Shown here: positions 44,951 to 53,793 of the stretch, in pieces | Numbering within the stretch: the first letter of the stretch is position 1 | How the letters are laid out: each line of letters begins with the position of its first letter | Assembly (NCBI RefSeq): GCF_003815655.1 | Contig: NZ_CP033917.1 | Span: 2,790,001 to 2,854,000 of the forward strand | Direction of reading: 5' to 3' | Length of the DNA stretch: 64,000 bases | Source of the DNA: Chryseobacterium sp. G0201 | GTDB lineage: Bacteria > Bacteroidota > Bacteroidia > Flavobacteriales > Weeksellaceae | Notes under the pieces: generated by a model | Databases searched by the model: none | What the model was told of the DNA's origin: nothing | Seen by the model: the letters and a program-made list of their open reading frames with translations, nothing else | Program-made: the position numbers and the translations under genes

Positions 44951-45343
44951 GTGTTGAAAACTTTTAGTAAACATATCAGCTTTATTATCTTACTATGTTT
45001 GGGCTTTTTTCTAATTCCAACCATAGGCTATGCTTGTGCAAAAAAAACAGCTAATACAGAACAAAAAAGCTGCTCTAAAGATCAATCTTCAAAAGCAGAA
45101 CATAAAAGCAGTTGTAAGGATAAGTCCTGTAATAAGTGCAACGATGGTCACGACTGCAACGGTAAGTGTAAACACGGCTCTTGCAAATGTAGCACTTCTT
45201 CATCTTCATTAAGTTTACCTATACTGGTAGATATAAAAACAGAAAACCACTTTGCGGAAATTAAAACGCAAAAATTCGGTTTCAAACAAGCCTATTATTC
45301 TTCGGGTTACCATTCCTTTTGGCAACCGCCTAAAATAGGTTAA
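44951..45343 (+). CDS. Cys/His/Lys-rich exported metal-binding protein
   Basis: This 130-residue protein starts at GTG 44951 or TTG 44954. It has an N-terminal hydrophobic signal (FIILLCLGFFLIPTIGYA), then a stretch with many cysteines (SSCKDKSCNKCNDGHDCNGKC and KHGSCKCS), giving several CxxC-type pairs, and ends SGYHSFWQPPKIG. The cysteine cluster suggests binding of Cu(I) or another soft metal outside the cytoplasm. The final FWQPPK motif recurs at the end of the small protein encoded at 58240-58638. It is first in the copper gene set and preceded by a -7 box. I do not know a family name. Confidence 0.65.
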   Translation: MLKTFSKHISFIILLCLGFFLIPTIGYACAKKTANTEQKSCSKDQSSKAEHKSSCKDKSCNKCNDGHDCNGKCKHGSCKCSTSSSSLSLPILVDIKTENHFAEIKTQKFGFKQAYYSSGYHSFWQPPKIG

Positions 45344-45436
45344 AACGATGGCTTGTAAGCCACAGTTATGTCTTGTCGAAAGCTAATATTAGTTTTCGTA
45401 AACTCTCTATTCCTTAATAATTTAAAAAAATTCAGA

Positions 45437-46321
45437 ATGAAATCAATATCAAAAATATTGATGGTAATCATCGTATTACTATCAGCCGTAAATAGTTTTG
45501 CCCAAATCAAAAATGCAAAAACAGAAACCGTAAAAATATATGGCAATTGTGAAATGTGTAAAACAACCATAGAAAAAGCGGGAAATTTAAAAGACGTAGC
45601 CACGGTAAATTGGAATAAAGATACCAAGATGGCTACACTCAACTACGATAGTAAAAAAACAAATCAGGACGAAATTATGAAACGTATTGCCTTAGCGGGT
45701 TATGACAGCGAGAAATTTTTAGCCCCAGATGATGTATATGCAAAATTATCCGGCTGTTGCCAATATAACAGGGAACTAAAACCAGTTGCAAAAGGCAAAG
45801 ATGATGGTATGGATATGAAAGCCGAACATGCCAACCACAACCCTAAAGAAATGGCTGCCACAACTACGGCAACTACTCAAAATGTACTACAACTGAAAAC
45901 TGTTTTTGATAATTATTTTTTAGTGAAAGATGCTTTGGTAAAAACTGATGCAGGTAATTCATCTGCAAATGCCGCTGAATTGGTAAAGGCAATAAAAGCG
46001 GTAGAAATGGCAAAACTATCTACCGAGGAACATACCGTATGGATGAAAGTAATGAAAGATTTAACAGCAAATGCAGAGAAAATTGCTACAGCTAAAGACG
46101 TTTCAAAACAAAGAGAAATTTTCGCTTTACTGGCTGATAATATGTACGAATTATCGAAAGTTTCAAAACAAGAAACACCTGTTTATTATCAGCATTGCCC
46201 AATGTATAATAATGGTAAAGGAGCAAATTGGCTAAGCAAAGAAGAAGCAATTAAAAATCCGTACTACGGTTCTAAAATGCTTACCTGTGGAAGCGTACAG
46301 GAAACTATTAATAACAAATAA
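45437..46321 (+). CDS. Periplasmic HMA plus DUF3347 copper-binding protein
   Basis: The chosen start is ATG 45437, with a signal peptide ending SAVNSFAQ; the longer frame from 45368 has no signal. The 294-residue product has a heavy-metal-associated domain with the metal pair Cys38-x-x-Cys41 (GNCEMCKTTIEKAG) and then a DUF3347 domain. The latter shows the helical repeats LKTVFDNYFLVKDALV and the end motif YYQHCPMYNNGKGANWLSKEE with PYYGSKMLTCGS. Both domains occur in copper-handling proteins of Bacteroidota. A shorter DUF3347 protein is encoded two genes later. Confidence 0.85.
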   Translation: MKSISKILMVIIVLLSAVNSFAQIKNAKTETVKIYGNCEMCKTTIEKAGNLKDVATVNWNKDTKMATLNYDSKKTNQDEIMKRIALAGYDSEKFLAPDDVYAKLSGCCQYNRELKPVAKGKDDGMDMKAEHANHNPKEMAATTTATTQNVLQLKTVFDNYFLVKDALVKTDAGNSSANAAELVKAIKAVEMAKLSTEEHTVWMKVMKDLTANAEKIATAKDVSKQREIFALLADNMYELSKVSKQETPVYYQHCPMYNNGKGANWLSKEEAIKNPYYGSKMLTCGSVQETINNK

Positions 46322-46333
46322 ACCCCCTTTATT

Positions 46334-46855
46334 ATGGACAATATGGAAAACCAACACGAAATGCATCATAATCCCGAAAATGAAGAACATAGCGGTAAAC
46401 ATTCTTTAGCAATGTACAAACGCTTTGCGATTATGGCGGTTGTGATGTTCGCAGCAATGTATTTCATTATGTATGCTATGATTGACGGTTTGCAGAACCT
46501 TATCCCCAACATAAATAATTTGTATATGACATTGCTGATGGTTTCTGCAATGTTGATAATAGAATTATGGATAATGAAGGGTATGTATGAAAATAAGAAA
46601 ATCAATTGGGGCATTATAATAATTTCTGCTGCAATAGGTATCTTTTCGTGGTTTGGTATTCGGGAGCAGTTATTTGTTGGTGATAAGGAATTTGTAAAAG
46701 GTATGATACCACACCACGCAGCGGCAGTATTAATGTCTGAAAAAGCAAACCTTACCGACCCTGAACTGATACAGTTGCAAAAAAACATACTCAAAACCCA
46801 AGCAGAAGAAATAGAATTTATGAAGCGAAAGCTTAAAGAATTTGAAAATAAGTAA
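46334..46855 (+). CDS. DUF305 membrane protein, copper set
   Basis: This 173-residue protein has a His/Glu-rich N-terminus (MENQHEMHHNPENEEH), three membrane spans (for example FAIMAVVMFAAMYFIMYAMI) and a short C-terminal DUF305-type segment with the motif KGMIPHHAAAVLMSEKA and TQAEEIEFMKRKLKEF. The His pair in MIPHH may bind metal. DUF305 proteins often accompany copper-resistance genes; the biochemical function is unknown. It starts 12 bases after the upstream gene. Confidence 0.82.
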   Translation: MDNMENQHEMHHNPENEEHSGKHSLAMYKRFAIMAVVMFAAMYFIMYAMIDGLQNLIPNINNLYMTLLMVSAMLIIELWIMKGMYENKKINWGIIIISAAIGIFSWFGIREQLFVGDKEFVKGMIPHHAAAVLMSEKANLTDPELIQLQKNILKTQAEEIEFMKRKLKEFENK

Positions 46856-46891
46856 AAAAAAACATATTCATTATTATTTAAAATCATTACA

Positions 46892-47551
46892 ATGAAAAAT
46901 ATAATCTTATCCATCATAACAATTACAACAATTGCAGGTGCTACAATTTCCTGCAACCAATCATCAAATAAAAACACGGAAGCAAAAGCGATTGATACTA
47001 TCGCTACAGCAGAAAAACTATCCATAGAAAACCCAATGCGCAATGATTCAATGAGTGCATCTGCAATGGATACCACAGTAAAAAAAATTGAAAATCAAGA
47101 GGTAAAAGACCAGGTTCAAAACTTCTCTATCGCACCTATAGTGAAAGATTATTTGGCTTTAAAAAATGCACTTGTAGCAGATAATGACAGAGCAGCAGCC
47201 AATGCAGGTAAGCAATTATTGACGACATTTAAAAACGTAGATATGAAATCCATTCCTGCCGACAAGCACAGTAAATATATGGACATTGCTGACGATGCCA
47301 AAGAACATGCAGAACATATTGGTGCCAACGCCGGAAAGATAGACCATCAAAGAGAGCATTTGGCAATGTTGAGTAAGGATGTTTCAGACCTTATCGTATT
47401 GTTTGGCTCTACTCAGAAATTGTATCAAGACTATTGCCCAATGTATAATGATGGTAAAGGTGCTATTTGGATTAGCGAAGCCAAGGCAATCAAAAATCCT
47501 TACTATGGTAGCCAAATGCTTACCTGCGGTTCAGTGAAAAAGGAATTATAA
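46892..47551 (+). CDS. DUF3347 lipoprotein, copper set
   Basis: This 219-residue protein has a lipoprotein signal ending ATISC (Cys at residue 22) and a DUF3347 domain with IVKDYLALKNALVADN, YQDYCPMYNDGKGAIWISEAKA and PYYGSQMLTCGSV, as in the HMA-DUF3347 protein upstream. The two differ by the loss of the HMA unit. It is directly followed by the haem-binding protein, whose ATG starts one base after its stop. The likely location is periplasmic, anchored to a membrane. Confidence 0.85.
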   Translation: MKNIILSIITITTIAGATISCNQSSNKNTEAKAIDTIATAEKLSIENPMRNDSMSASAMDTTVKKIENQEVKDQVQNFSIAPIVKDYLALKNALVADNDRAAANAGKQLLTTFKNVDMKSIPADKHSKYMDIADDAKEHAEHIGANAGKIDHQREHLAMLSKDVSDLIVLFGSTQKLYQDYCPMYNDGKGAIWISEAKAIKNPYYGSQMLTCGSVKKEL

Positions 47552-48022
47552 ATGAAAAAAGTTTTAAAGATAATTCTGGTAACTATGCTGATTATTTTTA
47601 TTGCTATTCAATTTTATCAGCCTGCTCTCAATATAAATAAGGGGCAGGTTTATACAACCGATTTTACCCAAGTCTATAAAATGCCTGTTGAAGTTAAAGC
47701 GATATTTCAAACCTCTTGCTACGATTGTCACAGCAACAATACCAAAAATACGTGGTATTCTAATATTCAACCCATGGCTTTGCTGATGAAAAGACATATT
47801 GATAACGGTAAAGAAAAATTAAACTTTAATGGGTTTGGCAATTTAGGTAGGCGAAGGCAAATAAGTAAATTGGAAGGAATAGCAAACCAAATTAAAAACG
47901 ATGAAATGCCATTAGCTTCTTATAAAATAATGCACAGCAATGCGAAGCTTTCAAAGGAGCGAAAAAAAATCATCATAGATTGGATTAACAAAACAGCCGA
48001 CAGCCTTTCGACCGTAAATTAA
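47552..48022 (+). CDS. Haem-binding-domain membrane protein
   Basis: This 156-residue protein has an N-terminal membrane span (IILVTMLIIFIAIQF) and one CxxCH motif, Cys56-Tyr-Asp-Cys59-His60, in TSCYDCHSNNTKNTWYSNIQP. This is the hallmark of the small haem_bd family of Bacteroidota. A covalent haem would serve in electron transfer in the periplasm, perhaps together with the multicopper oxidase encoded next. The gene is last in a tight group and about 80 bases before the oxidase gene. Confidence 0.85.
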   Translation: MKKVLKIILVTMLIIFIAIQFYQPALNINKGQVYTTDFTQVYKMPVEVKAIFQTSCYDCHSNNTKNTWYSNIQPMALLMKRHIDNGKEKLNFNGFGNLGRRRQISKLEGIANQIKNDEMPLASYKIMHSNAKLSKERKKIIIDWINKTADSLSTVN

Positions 48023-48103
48023 AAATAATGCGTAAAATATAATGCAGAAAACTACGCAAGGTTGCCATAAATGCAATTTTTTTTAAATTAATAAAATTAA
48101 TAA

Positions 48104-50641
48104 ATGAAAAAGATAACACTAATACTATTCATCCTTTCTACATTTTCCTTTGTACAAGCACAGGATATGAAAGGTATGGATATGAGTAAAAAAGAAAAGG
48201 CTCAGCACACAACTTATACTTGCTCAATGCATCCCGAAATCCACGCCACAAAACCAGGCAACTGCCCAAGGTGTGGCATGAAATTGATAAAAGAAAAGAC
48301 TAAAACAGTAAAACAATCATCGAACGAAAAGAACGATGAAATGCAGATGCCCCCAAAAGAGCAGCCAAAAAAGGTAGACAAAATGAACAATATGTCTATG
48401 CAAAAAGAAAAGCATCAAACCGTAAAAAGAATTGTAAATACAAAACCCCCAAAAACAGTTCGATACGAATTGTATGTAAAAGATACGCTTGTAAACTATG
48501 CAGGTAAAGAAAAAAGAGCCATTGCTGTAAATGGGCAAATACCGATGCCAACCCTAACTTTTACTGAAGGAGATACAGCCGAAATTGTAGTACATAATCA
48601 ATTAAAAGAAAGTACATCGTTGCATTGGCATGGCGTTTTTTTACCCAATAAGGAAGATGGAGTGCCTTGGCTTACACAAAAACCCATTCCAGCAGGTTCA
48701 ACTTACACCTATCGTTTCCCAATTATCCAGCACGGAACACACTGGTATCACTCTCATTCGGGTTTGCAGGAGCAGATTGGAATGTATGGCAGTTTTGTAA
48801 TGAAAAAGCGTGAGGATGATAAAACTTTTAGAGAAGGAATTGATGATTTGCCCACCGTACCAATGATTTTAAGTGAGTGGACAAACTTAGACCCTGATAA
48901 TATTAATCGTATGTTACATAATGCAAATGATTGGGCAGCTATCAAGAAAAATGCAACCCAGTCTTACGTTGAAGCCATTAAGGAAGGTCATTTCAAAACA
49001 AAAGTGACCAACGAGTGGAAACGCATTTTAGCAATGGACGTTAGCGATGTCTATTATGACAAAATTTTAATCAACGGAAATAATACTACAGATTTAAAAA
49101 AAGTTGATGGTAAAACACTAAAAGCAGGCGATAAAGTACGGTTGCGAATATCAAATGGTGGAGCATCCTCTTACTTTTGGTTGCGTTATGCAGGTGGTAA
49201 AATTACTGTAGTAGCCAATGATGGTAACGATGTAGAGCCAGTAGAGGTAGATAGATTAATCATTGCAGTTTCCGAAACTTATGATATAGTAGTAACAATT
49301 CCTAACGATGGAGTTGCCTATGAGTTTCTAGCCACTACAGAAGACCGAACACAATCTGCAAGCTATTTTGTAGGCAACGGCATCAAACAGCTTATTTCTC
49401 CGCTTCCTCGCCTTAAATATTTTGAGGGGATGAAAATGATGAATGATATGATGAAAATGAATGGGGATTTGGACGATATGGGAATGAAAATGAGCCTGAA
49501 CCAAATGGATATGAATGTAGTGATGTATCCTGAAATTACTGGAGATGCGAAGCAAAAGCAAGACCACAGCCAACACAATATGAGGATGGATAACGACCCT
49601 AATCGTTATAATGCAAATGCTTTGGGAGAAATCAAAACGCTGAATTATGCAATGCTACAATCTCCTTCCAATACGGAACTTCCTAAAGATGCTCCAGTAA
49701 AAGAATTGAAATTTACCCTTACCGGAAATATGAACCGTTATGTGTGGAGCATGGATAATAAAATACTTTCAGAAGTTGATAAAATACCTGTGAAAAAAGG
49801 AGAAATTCTACGAATTACCATTTATAATAACTCAATGATGCGCCACCCGATGCACCTTCACGGTTTTGATTTTAGAGTAATTAATGGTAAAGGTGAAAAA
49901 TCTCCCCTAAAAAATGTGTTGGACATAATGCCAATGGAAACTGATACCATAGAGTTTTTAGCAAATGAAGAAGGAGATTGGTTTTTCCACTGTCATATCC
50001 TATATCATATGATGTCGGGAATGAACAGGGTATTTGCTGTTGACGATTATCAAAATCCGAATTTACCTGACAAAAAACAAGCATATAATATGTTGCAAAG
50101 AGAAAGCAATATGCCACACTTTATGGTACAGAATGATTTTGCTACCAATGGAAATGATGGTGATGCGATGCTTCAAAACGCAAGATGGAGTTTAGGTACA
50201 GAATGGCGATTAGGTTATAATGATATGCACGGTTATGAGGTAGAAACTCACTTAGGAAGGTATATTGGAAAAATGCAATGGTTTATGCCATTTATAGGTT
50301 TTGATTGGAGGTATCGTAAAATGGGTATGGATGAACACGAAACCAATTTATTCGGACAGAAAAACGAAAAAGATACACGTAGAGCATTTAGTTTAGGTTT
50401 TATGTACACCTTACCAATGTTGGTTAATTTGCAAGCAGAAGTATATCATGATGGCATAGTTCGCCTTTCTCTAATGCGTGAAGACATTCCCATTACAAAA
50501 AGATTGAGGGCAGGTTTTATGGTCAACACCGATATGGAATATATGACAGAGCTAAAATATATTATCAATAAAAATGTGGGTATCCGTACACATTATGATA
50601 GTGATATGGGATTTGGTGTTGGATTATCTATTAATTATTAA
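48104..50641 (+). CDS. Multicopper oxidase (CopA-like) fused to barrel-like CopB-type tail
   Basis: This 845-residue protein has a signal peptide (FSFVQAQ), a small heavy-metal-binding module (YTCSMHPEIHATKPGNCPRCGM, residues 38-60), and a multicopper oxidase region. The copper ligands are in SLHWHGVFLP, HGTHWYHSHSG, RHPMHLHGFDF and FFHCHILYHMMSGM. A Met-rich segment (MKMMNDMMKMNGD…) lies within. From about residue 687 the sequence changes to beta-rich, aromatic sequence (RWSLGTEWRLGYNDMHGYEVE…FGVGLSINY) that resembles the outer-membrane CopB part. Oxidation of Cu(I) to Cu(II) is the expected reaction. The fused tail would tether the oxidase to the outer membrane. Confidence 0.85.
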   Translation: MKKITLILFILSTFSFVQAQDMKGMDMSKKEKAQHTTYTCSMHPEIHATKPGNCPRCGMKLIKEKTKTVKQSSNEKNDEMQMPPKEQPKKVDKMNNMSMQKEKHQTVKRIVNTKPPKTVRYELYVKDTLVNYAGKEKRAIAVNGQIPMPTLTFTEGDTAEIVVHNQLKESTSLHWHGVFLPNKEDGVPWLTQKPIPAGSTYTYRFPIIQHGTHWYHSHSGLQEQIGMYGSFVMKKREDDKTFREGIDDLPTVPMILSEWTNLDPDNINRMLHNANDWAAIKKNATQSYVEAIKEGHFKTKVTNEWKRILAMDVSDVYYDKILINGNNTTDLKKVDGKTLKAGDKVRLRISNGGASSYFWLRYAGGKITVVANDGNDVEPVEVDRLIIAVSETYDIVVTIPNDGVAYEFLATTEDRTQSASYFVGNGIKQLISPLPRLKYFEGMKMMNDMMKMNGDLDDMGMKMSLNQMDMNVVMYPEITGDAKQKQDHSQHNMRMDNDPNRYNANALGEIKTLNYAMLQSPSNTELPKDAPVKELKFTLTGNMNRYVWSMDNKILSEVDKIPVKKGEILRITIYNNSMMRHPMHLHGFDFRVINGKGEKSPLKNVLDIMPMETDTIEFLANEEGDWFFHCHILYHMMSGMNRVFAVDDYQNPNLPDKKQAYNMLQRESNMPHFMVQNDFATNGNDGDAMLQNARWSLGTEWRLGYNDMHGYEVETHLGRYIGKMQWFMPFIGFDWRYRKMGMDEHETNLFGQKNEKDTRRAFSLGFMYTLPMLVNLQAEVYHDGIVRLSLMREDIPITKRLRAGFMVNTDMEYMTELKYIINKNVGIRTHYDSDMGFGVGLSINY

Positions 50642-50923
50642 AATGTTAAATCAAATGCTAAAAATCATTATTTTTCATTGTATAAACTGCGATGTATCTA
50701 TTTGAAATAGTATCAAGTTTTAAGCTGAGTAAATGGAGCTTCCTTTATTGACAAATGCAAGATTATAGCATTATTTATTCATTTTATCACTGTGCTATTC
50801 AAGCTTCTCAATATCATTAAAGTTCAATTTTTAATATTTGATTAAAGCAGATACGGGTGTGAAATGCTCCAATGAAAAACAAGATGGGGGAGAATAATGT
50901 CCACTGATGTTTAGACTTTAATC

Positions 50924-50981
50924 GCTAGATCGTCTTTGATACAAATTGAAAATTTGTATCAAAGACGATCTAGCTTTTTTT
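50924..50981 (+). terminator. Perfect 24-bp hairpin with T-run; dispersed repeat copy 2
   Basis: Left arm 50924-50947 and right arm 50951-50974 are perfectly complementary over 24 bases with a three-base loop GAA, followed by seven T. Sequence and flank (GATCGTCTTTG; CAAAAAGG) recur in a diverged copy at 7313-7386. It lies between convergent gene sets, so it can stop transcription from both sides. Confidence 0.85.
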
Positions 50982-51339
50982 CAAAAAGGATGAAAACTTG
51001 AAACTCATTTTTTTCTAAATTGATAAAAAATATAATTCAAATTTAATTAATTTTTGTTGCGAATAAATTTCGAATACCTATTCTTGAGTAGTTTTAATAC
51101 TTTATTTCGACTCAGAATTTTTAATAAAAATAAATAAGATTGAGTTATTGTTATTTTTATTAGAATTTCTTCTCATACTGGGGGAAATCAGTTAGATACA
51201 TAATAGGATTATTTGACAAATGAGTTGAGCTGTAATCATAGTATTCCATCAGGCAGAAAAATTATAACTGCAAGAGAACTGGACATATACGATTATTATC
51301 ACATAGGGATTCTATATTTTCTATATTACTATAAATAAA

Positions 51340-51376
51340 AACTGCCAAAAAAATAGTCTAACATTTTGTGGCAGTT
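51340..51376 (-). terminator. Terminator of the RND-efflux operon
   Basis: On the minus strand AACTGCCA (51369-51376) and TGGCAGTT (51340-51347) form a perfect 8-base stem with a 21-base loop, followed by TTTATTT. It lies 28 bases after the stop of the adaptor gene. Confidence 0.65.
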
Positions 51377-51403
51377 CGTTTAAAACTTTTATTTAAAATC
51401 AAA

Positions 51404-52534
51404 CTAATCTTCTGTATTCTTCAGAGCCATTAACAAGTTATAGGCACCTTTTGTTACAAACCGTTTACCTCCAAGGTCCTTCTGTAATATTTCGGTATAA
51501 TTGTTTTCAGAGGTTCCGGTTTTAACTTCTCTCATCTCAAACCTATTTTTGCCTTTGACCTCAAAAATGTAATATTTATTTTCAAACCGTACAATGGCAT
51601 CATTTGGTAACGCAGAGGCGTTGCTTGCTTCGGTTTCGATATCAGCATTCATATACATCCCCGGGATAAGCCCTTTGTCGTAATTATCAAAATGACAATG
51701 AACTTCAACGGTATTATCAGTAGAAACATTTTTACTGATCAAGATGATTTTTGTACTGTATTTTTTATCAGGATCCGTATTGGTATATGCCAGTACAGTT
51801 TGCCCTACTGAAAGTTGGTCTATATCCTTTTCATAAACATCAAGTGCCAAGTGGATATCGGTAGGATTTACCAGCTCAAATAAAACTTCAGTAGGATTGA
51901 CATATTTTCCAATATTCACATTGACAGCCGAAACAAAACCGTTAATTGGAGAATATATATTGATGCTTTTTGTAATGTTATTCGCTGTCAAACCGTTTGG
52001 GTTAATACCAATCAATCTTAGTTTCTGCTCTAATGCCTTTACCAGAACATTTTGCATCTGATAATTGGATCTAGTCTGCTCATACACTTTATCACTTGTT
52101 GCCTTGCTTACATTCAACTGTTTTTGTCTGTTGTATTCGCTATTATTATAGGAGTACTGGGCTTTGGCTACAAGATAATCCTGTTGGATCTGGATATACT
52201 GAGGGTCTTCGATCACTGCTATTACCTGTCCTTTGGAGACCTGCATTCCCGGTAGAAGTCGTGTGTATTTCAGGTATCCTCCCAAAGGCACGCTTACCGA
52301 AACTTTATTTTGCGGTGGTACATCGATCTTCCCGTTAACTTTTAATTTTGAAGAAATGTTTTGATTTCCAATGGTCCCAACTTCAATACCTGCATTCTTA
52401 TATTGTGCATCCGTAAGAGTAACCATATTATTTTCCGTTTTTACCGCCACATCTTCTTTCTGTTCTTCTTCTTTTTTACCTGTACAAGAATTTAGAAGGA
52501 GTGCTGTGCATATGATGAGCATTAATCTGTTCAT
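51404..52534 (-). CDS. RND efflux periplasmic adaptor, lipoprotein
   Basis: This 376-residue membrane-fusion protein of the HlyD/CusB type has a lipoprotein signal with lipobox LNSC (Cys at residue 17). It has the beta-barrel/lipoyl halves around KLKVNGKIDVPPQNKVSVSVPLGGY and YSPINGFVSAVNVNIGKYV, separated by a helical hairpin (AQYSYNNSEYNRQKQLNVSKA). It lacks the long Met-rich ends of E. coli CusB. It joins the RND pump to the outer channel, which here is fused to the pump itself. It is last in the operon, overlapping the MFS gene by four bases. Confidence 0.9.
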   Translation of the reverse strand: MNRLMLIICTALLLNSCTGKKEEEQKEDVAVKTENNMVTLTDAQYKNAGIEVGTIGNQNISSKLKVNGKIDVPPQNKVSVSVPLGGYLKYTRLLPGMQVSKGQVIAVIEDPQYIQIQQDYLVAKAQYSYNNSEYNRQKQLNVSKATSDKVYEQTRSNYQMQNVLVKALEQKLRLIGINPNGLTANNITKSINIYSPINGFVSAVNVNIGKYVNPTEVLFELVNPTDIHLALDVYEKDIDQLSVGQTVLAYTNTDPDKKYSTKIILISKNVSTDNTVEVHCHFDNYDKGLIPGMYMNADIETEASNASALPNDAIVRFENKYYIFEVKGKNRFEMREVKTGTSENNYTEILQKDLGGKRFVTKGAYNLLMALKNTED

Positions 52535-53793
52535 AATGAATTGTTTGATTTTGAATTAATTTTAAATGATGGTTTGAAAACCACAATTGCAATGATGGCG
52601 AAGACTATGGTCAATATTCCTCCGTATAAAAATTCTTTCTGAGGAAAATTTGCACCTAGAAATCCTGCGATAGGATAAGCAATAGCCCACCAAAGATGTG
52701 AAAACGCAAAGTGAGACCCGTAAACCTTGCCTTGATTTTCATGGGAAATATTTTCAGCAATGAGCGTTTCTGATGGCATCTCTGCAAGGCTTTGTCCCAA
52801 ACCTGCAAAAATCCACAAGACAATCAGGACATTGAATGATGTCCAGTTTGCAAAGCTTACTGCCAGCCCTAATAGAAATACACCTGCAATTAGAGATAAA
52901 GCCCTGGTTTTCGAGCGGTCAAAACTTCCTGCAATAAATGCAGAAATAGAAGCACCGACCCCAAAACCAGCCATCACCCATCCATAGTACTTATCTTCCA
53001 GAAGGAGCGATGATTTCACATATCCGATCGTATTGACCAATATCATTGCTCCTGCAAGCGACGATACAAATTCGATGCTTAGGGCGAAACGTAAGATCTT
53101 ATTTCCAAATAGTAACCTTATGCCCTTCCAGACATTTCCCCAGGTATTTGAATTTTCAGACCCGCCGGTAACACCCTTCTGTAATGCAGATGCAGGAATT
53201 GAAAGAATGAATACTGCTGCAATGATAAAGGTGATGCCATCTACAATGAAAATATCCCGTGCTCCAAGCCAGGTCGCAACAACACCAGCCAATGCAGGAC
53301 CTAAGATCCCCAATAATTGATAGGTTGCAGTGGAAAGACCAACGGCCTCACGGTAATATTTACCATCAACAACCTGAGGAATGACTGTTCGGTAGGTCGG
53401 GGTAAAGAATGCGTTGAATACATTCAGAAAAAATACCAATACGTAGATCTGCCATTCCTGCGTTATAAAAGGCGGGCAGCAGACGATTCCCATCCTGATA
53501 AAATGGGTAACATATAATATTTTTTTTCGTGATATCCTATCCGCTAATACACCTGCAAAAGGAGAAAAAATGATAAATGCCGTTACCCTTAACGTCAGCG
53601 CGCTTGCCAATATGATAGCAGAACGTTCTTTCCCGAATTGATAAGCCAGTAGAGCCAGCCCCACCCATGTGAAAGCATCTCCGATAAGACTTATCGTCTG
53701 TGCCATATATAGTTTTGCAAAAGTCTTGTTTTTCAGTGCCATAAAAGGCTCTGTTAACTTTTGAACAAAGGTTCTTTTATCTTTATTTTCCAT
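52531..53793 (-). CDS. MFS exporter (MFS_3/NreB-like)
   Basis: This 420-residue major-facilitator protein has about 12 membrane spans and the motif FAGVLADRISRKK in the first cytoplasmic loop. Members of this MFS_3 branch include enterobactin exporters and nickel exporters such as NreB. The substrate here is unknown, but it lies between the RND pump and adaptor genes, with overlaps on both sides (11 and four bases), so it is surely co-expressed with metal efflux. It may move metal across the inner membrane into the periplasm for the RND pump. Confidence 0.85.
   Translation of the reverse strand: MENKDKRTFVQKLTEPFMALKNKTFAKLYMAQTISLIGDAFTWVGLALLAYQFGKERSAIILASALTLRVTAFIIFSPFAGVLADRISRKKILYVTHFIRMGIVCCPPFITQEWQIYVLVFFLNVFNAFFTPTYRTVIPQVVDGKYYREAVGLSTATYQLLGILGPALAGVVATWLGARDIFIVDGITFIIAAVFILSIPASALQKGVTGGSENSNTWGNVWKGIRLLFGNKILRFALSIEFVSSLAGAMILVNTIGYVKSSLLLEDKYYGWVMAGFGVGASISAFIAGSFDRSKTRALSLIAGVFLLGLAVSFANWTSFNVLIVLWIFAGLGQSLAEMPSETLIAENISHENQGKVYGSHFAFSHLWWAIAYPIAGFLGANFPQKEFLYGGILTIVFAIIAIVVFKPSFKINSKSNNSL

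Larger units (their letters stand above)
50642..51403. other. Intergenic stretch between convergent metal operons
   Basis: There is no credible gene in this stretch. It carries a near-perfect long hairpin with T-run at 50924-50981 and a terminator for the minus-strand operon at 51340-51376. The remaining sequence is AT-rich with stops in all frames. Confidence 0.6.

Noticed and set aside
46366..47076. Minus-strand frame of 236 codons opposite the DUF305 and DUF3347 genes
   Set aside because: It is antisense to two well-supported genes; the translation is biased by the complementary codons and has no domain.
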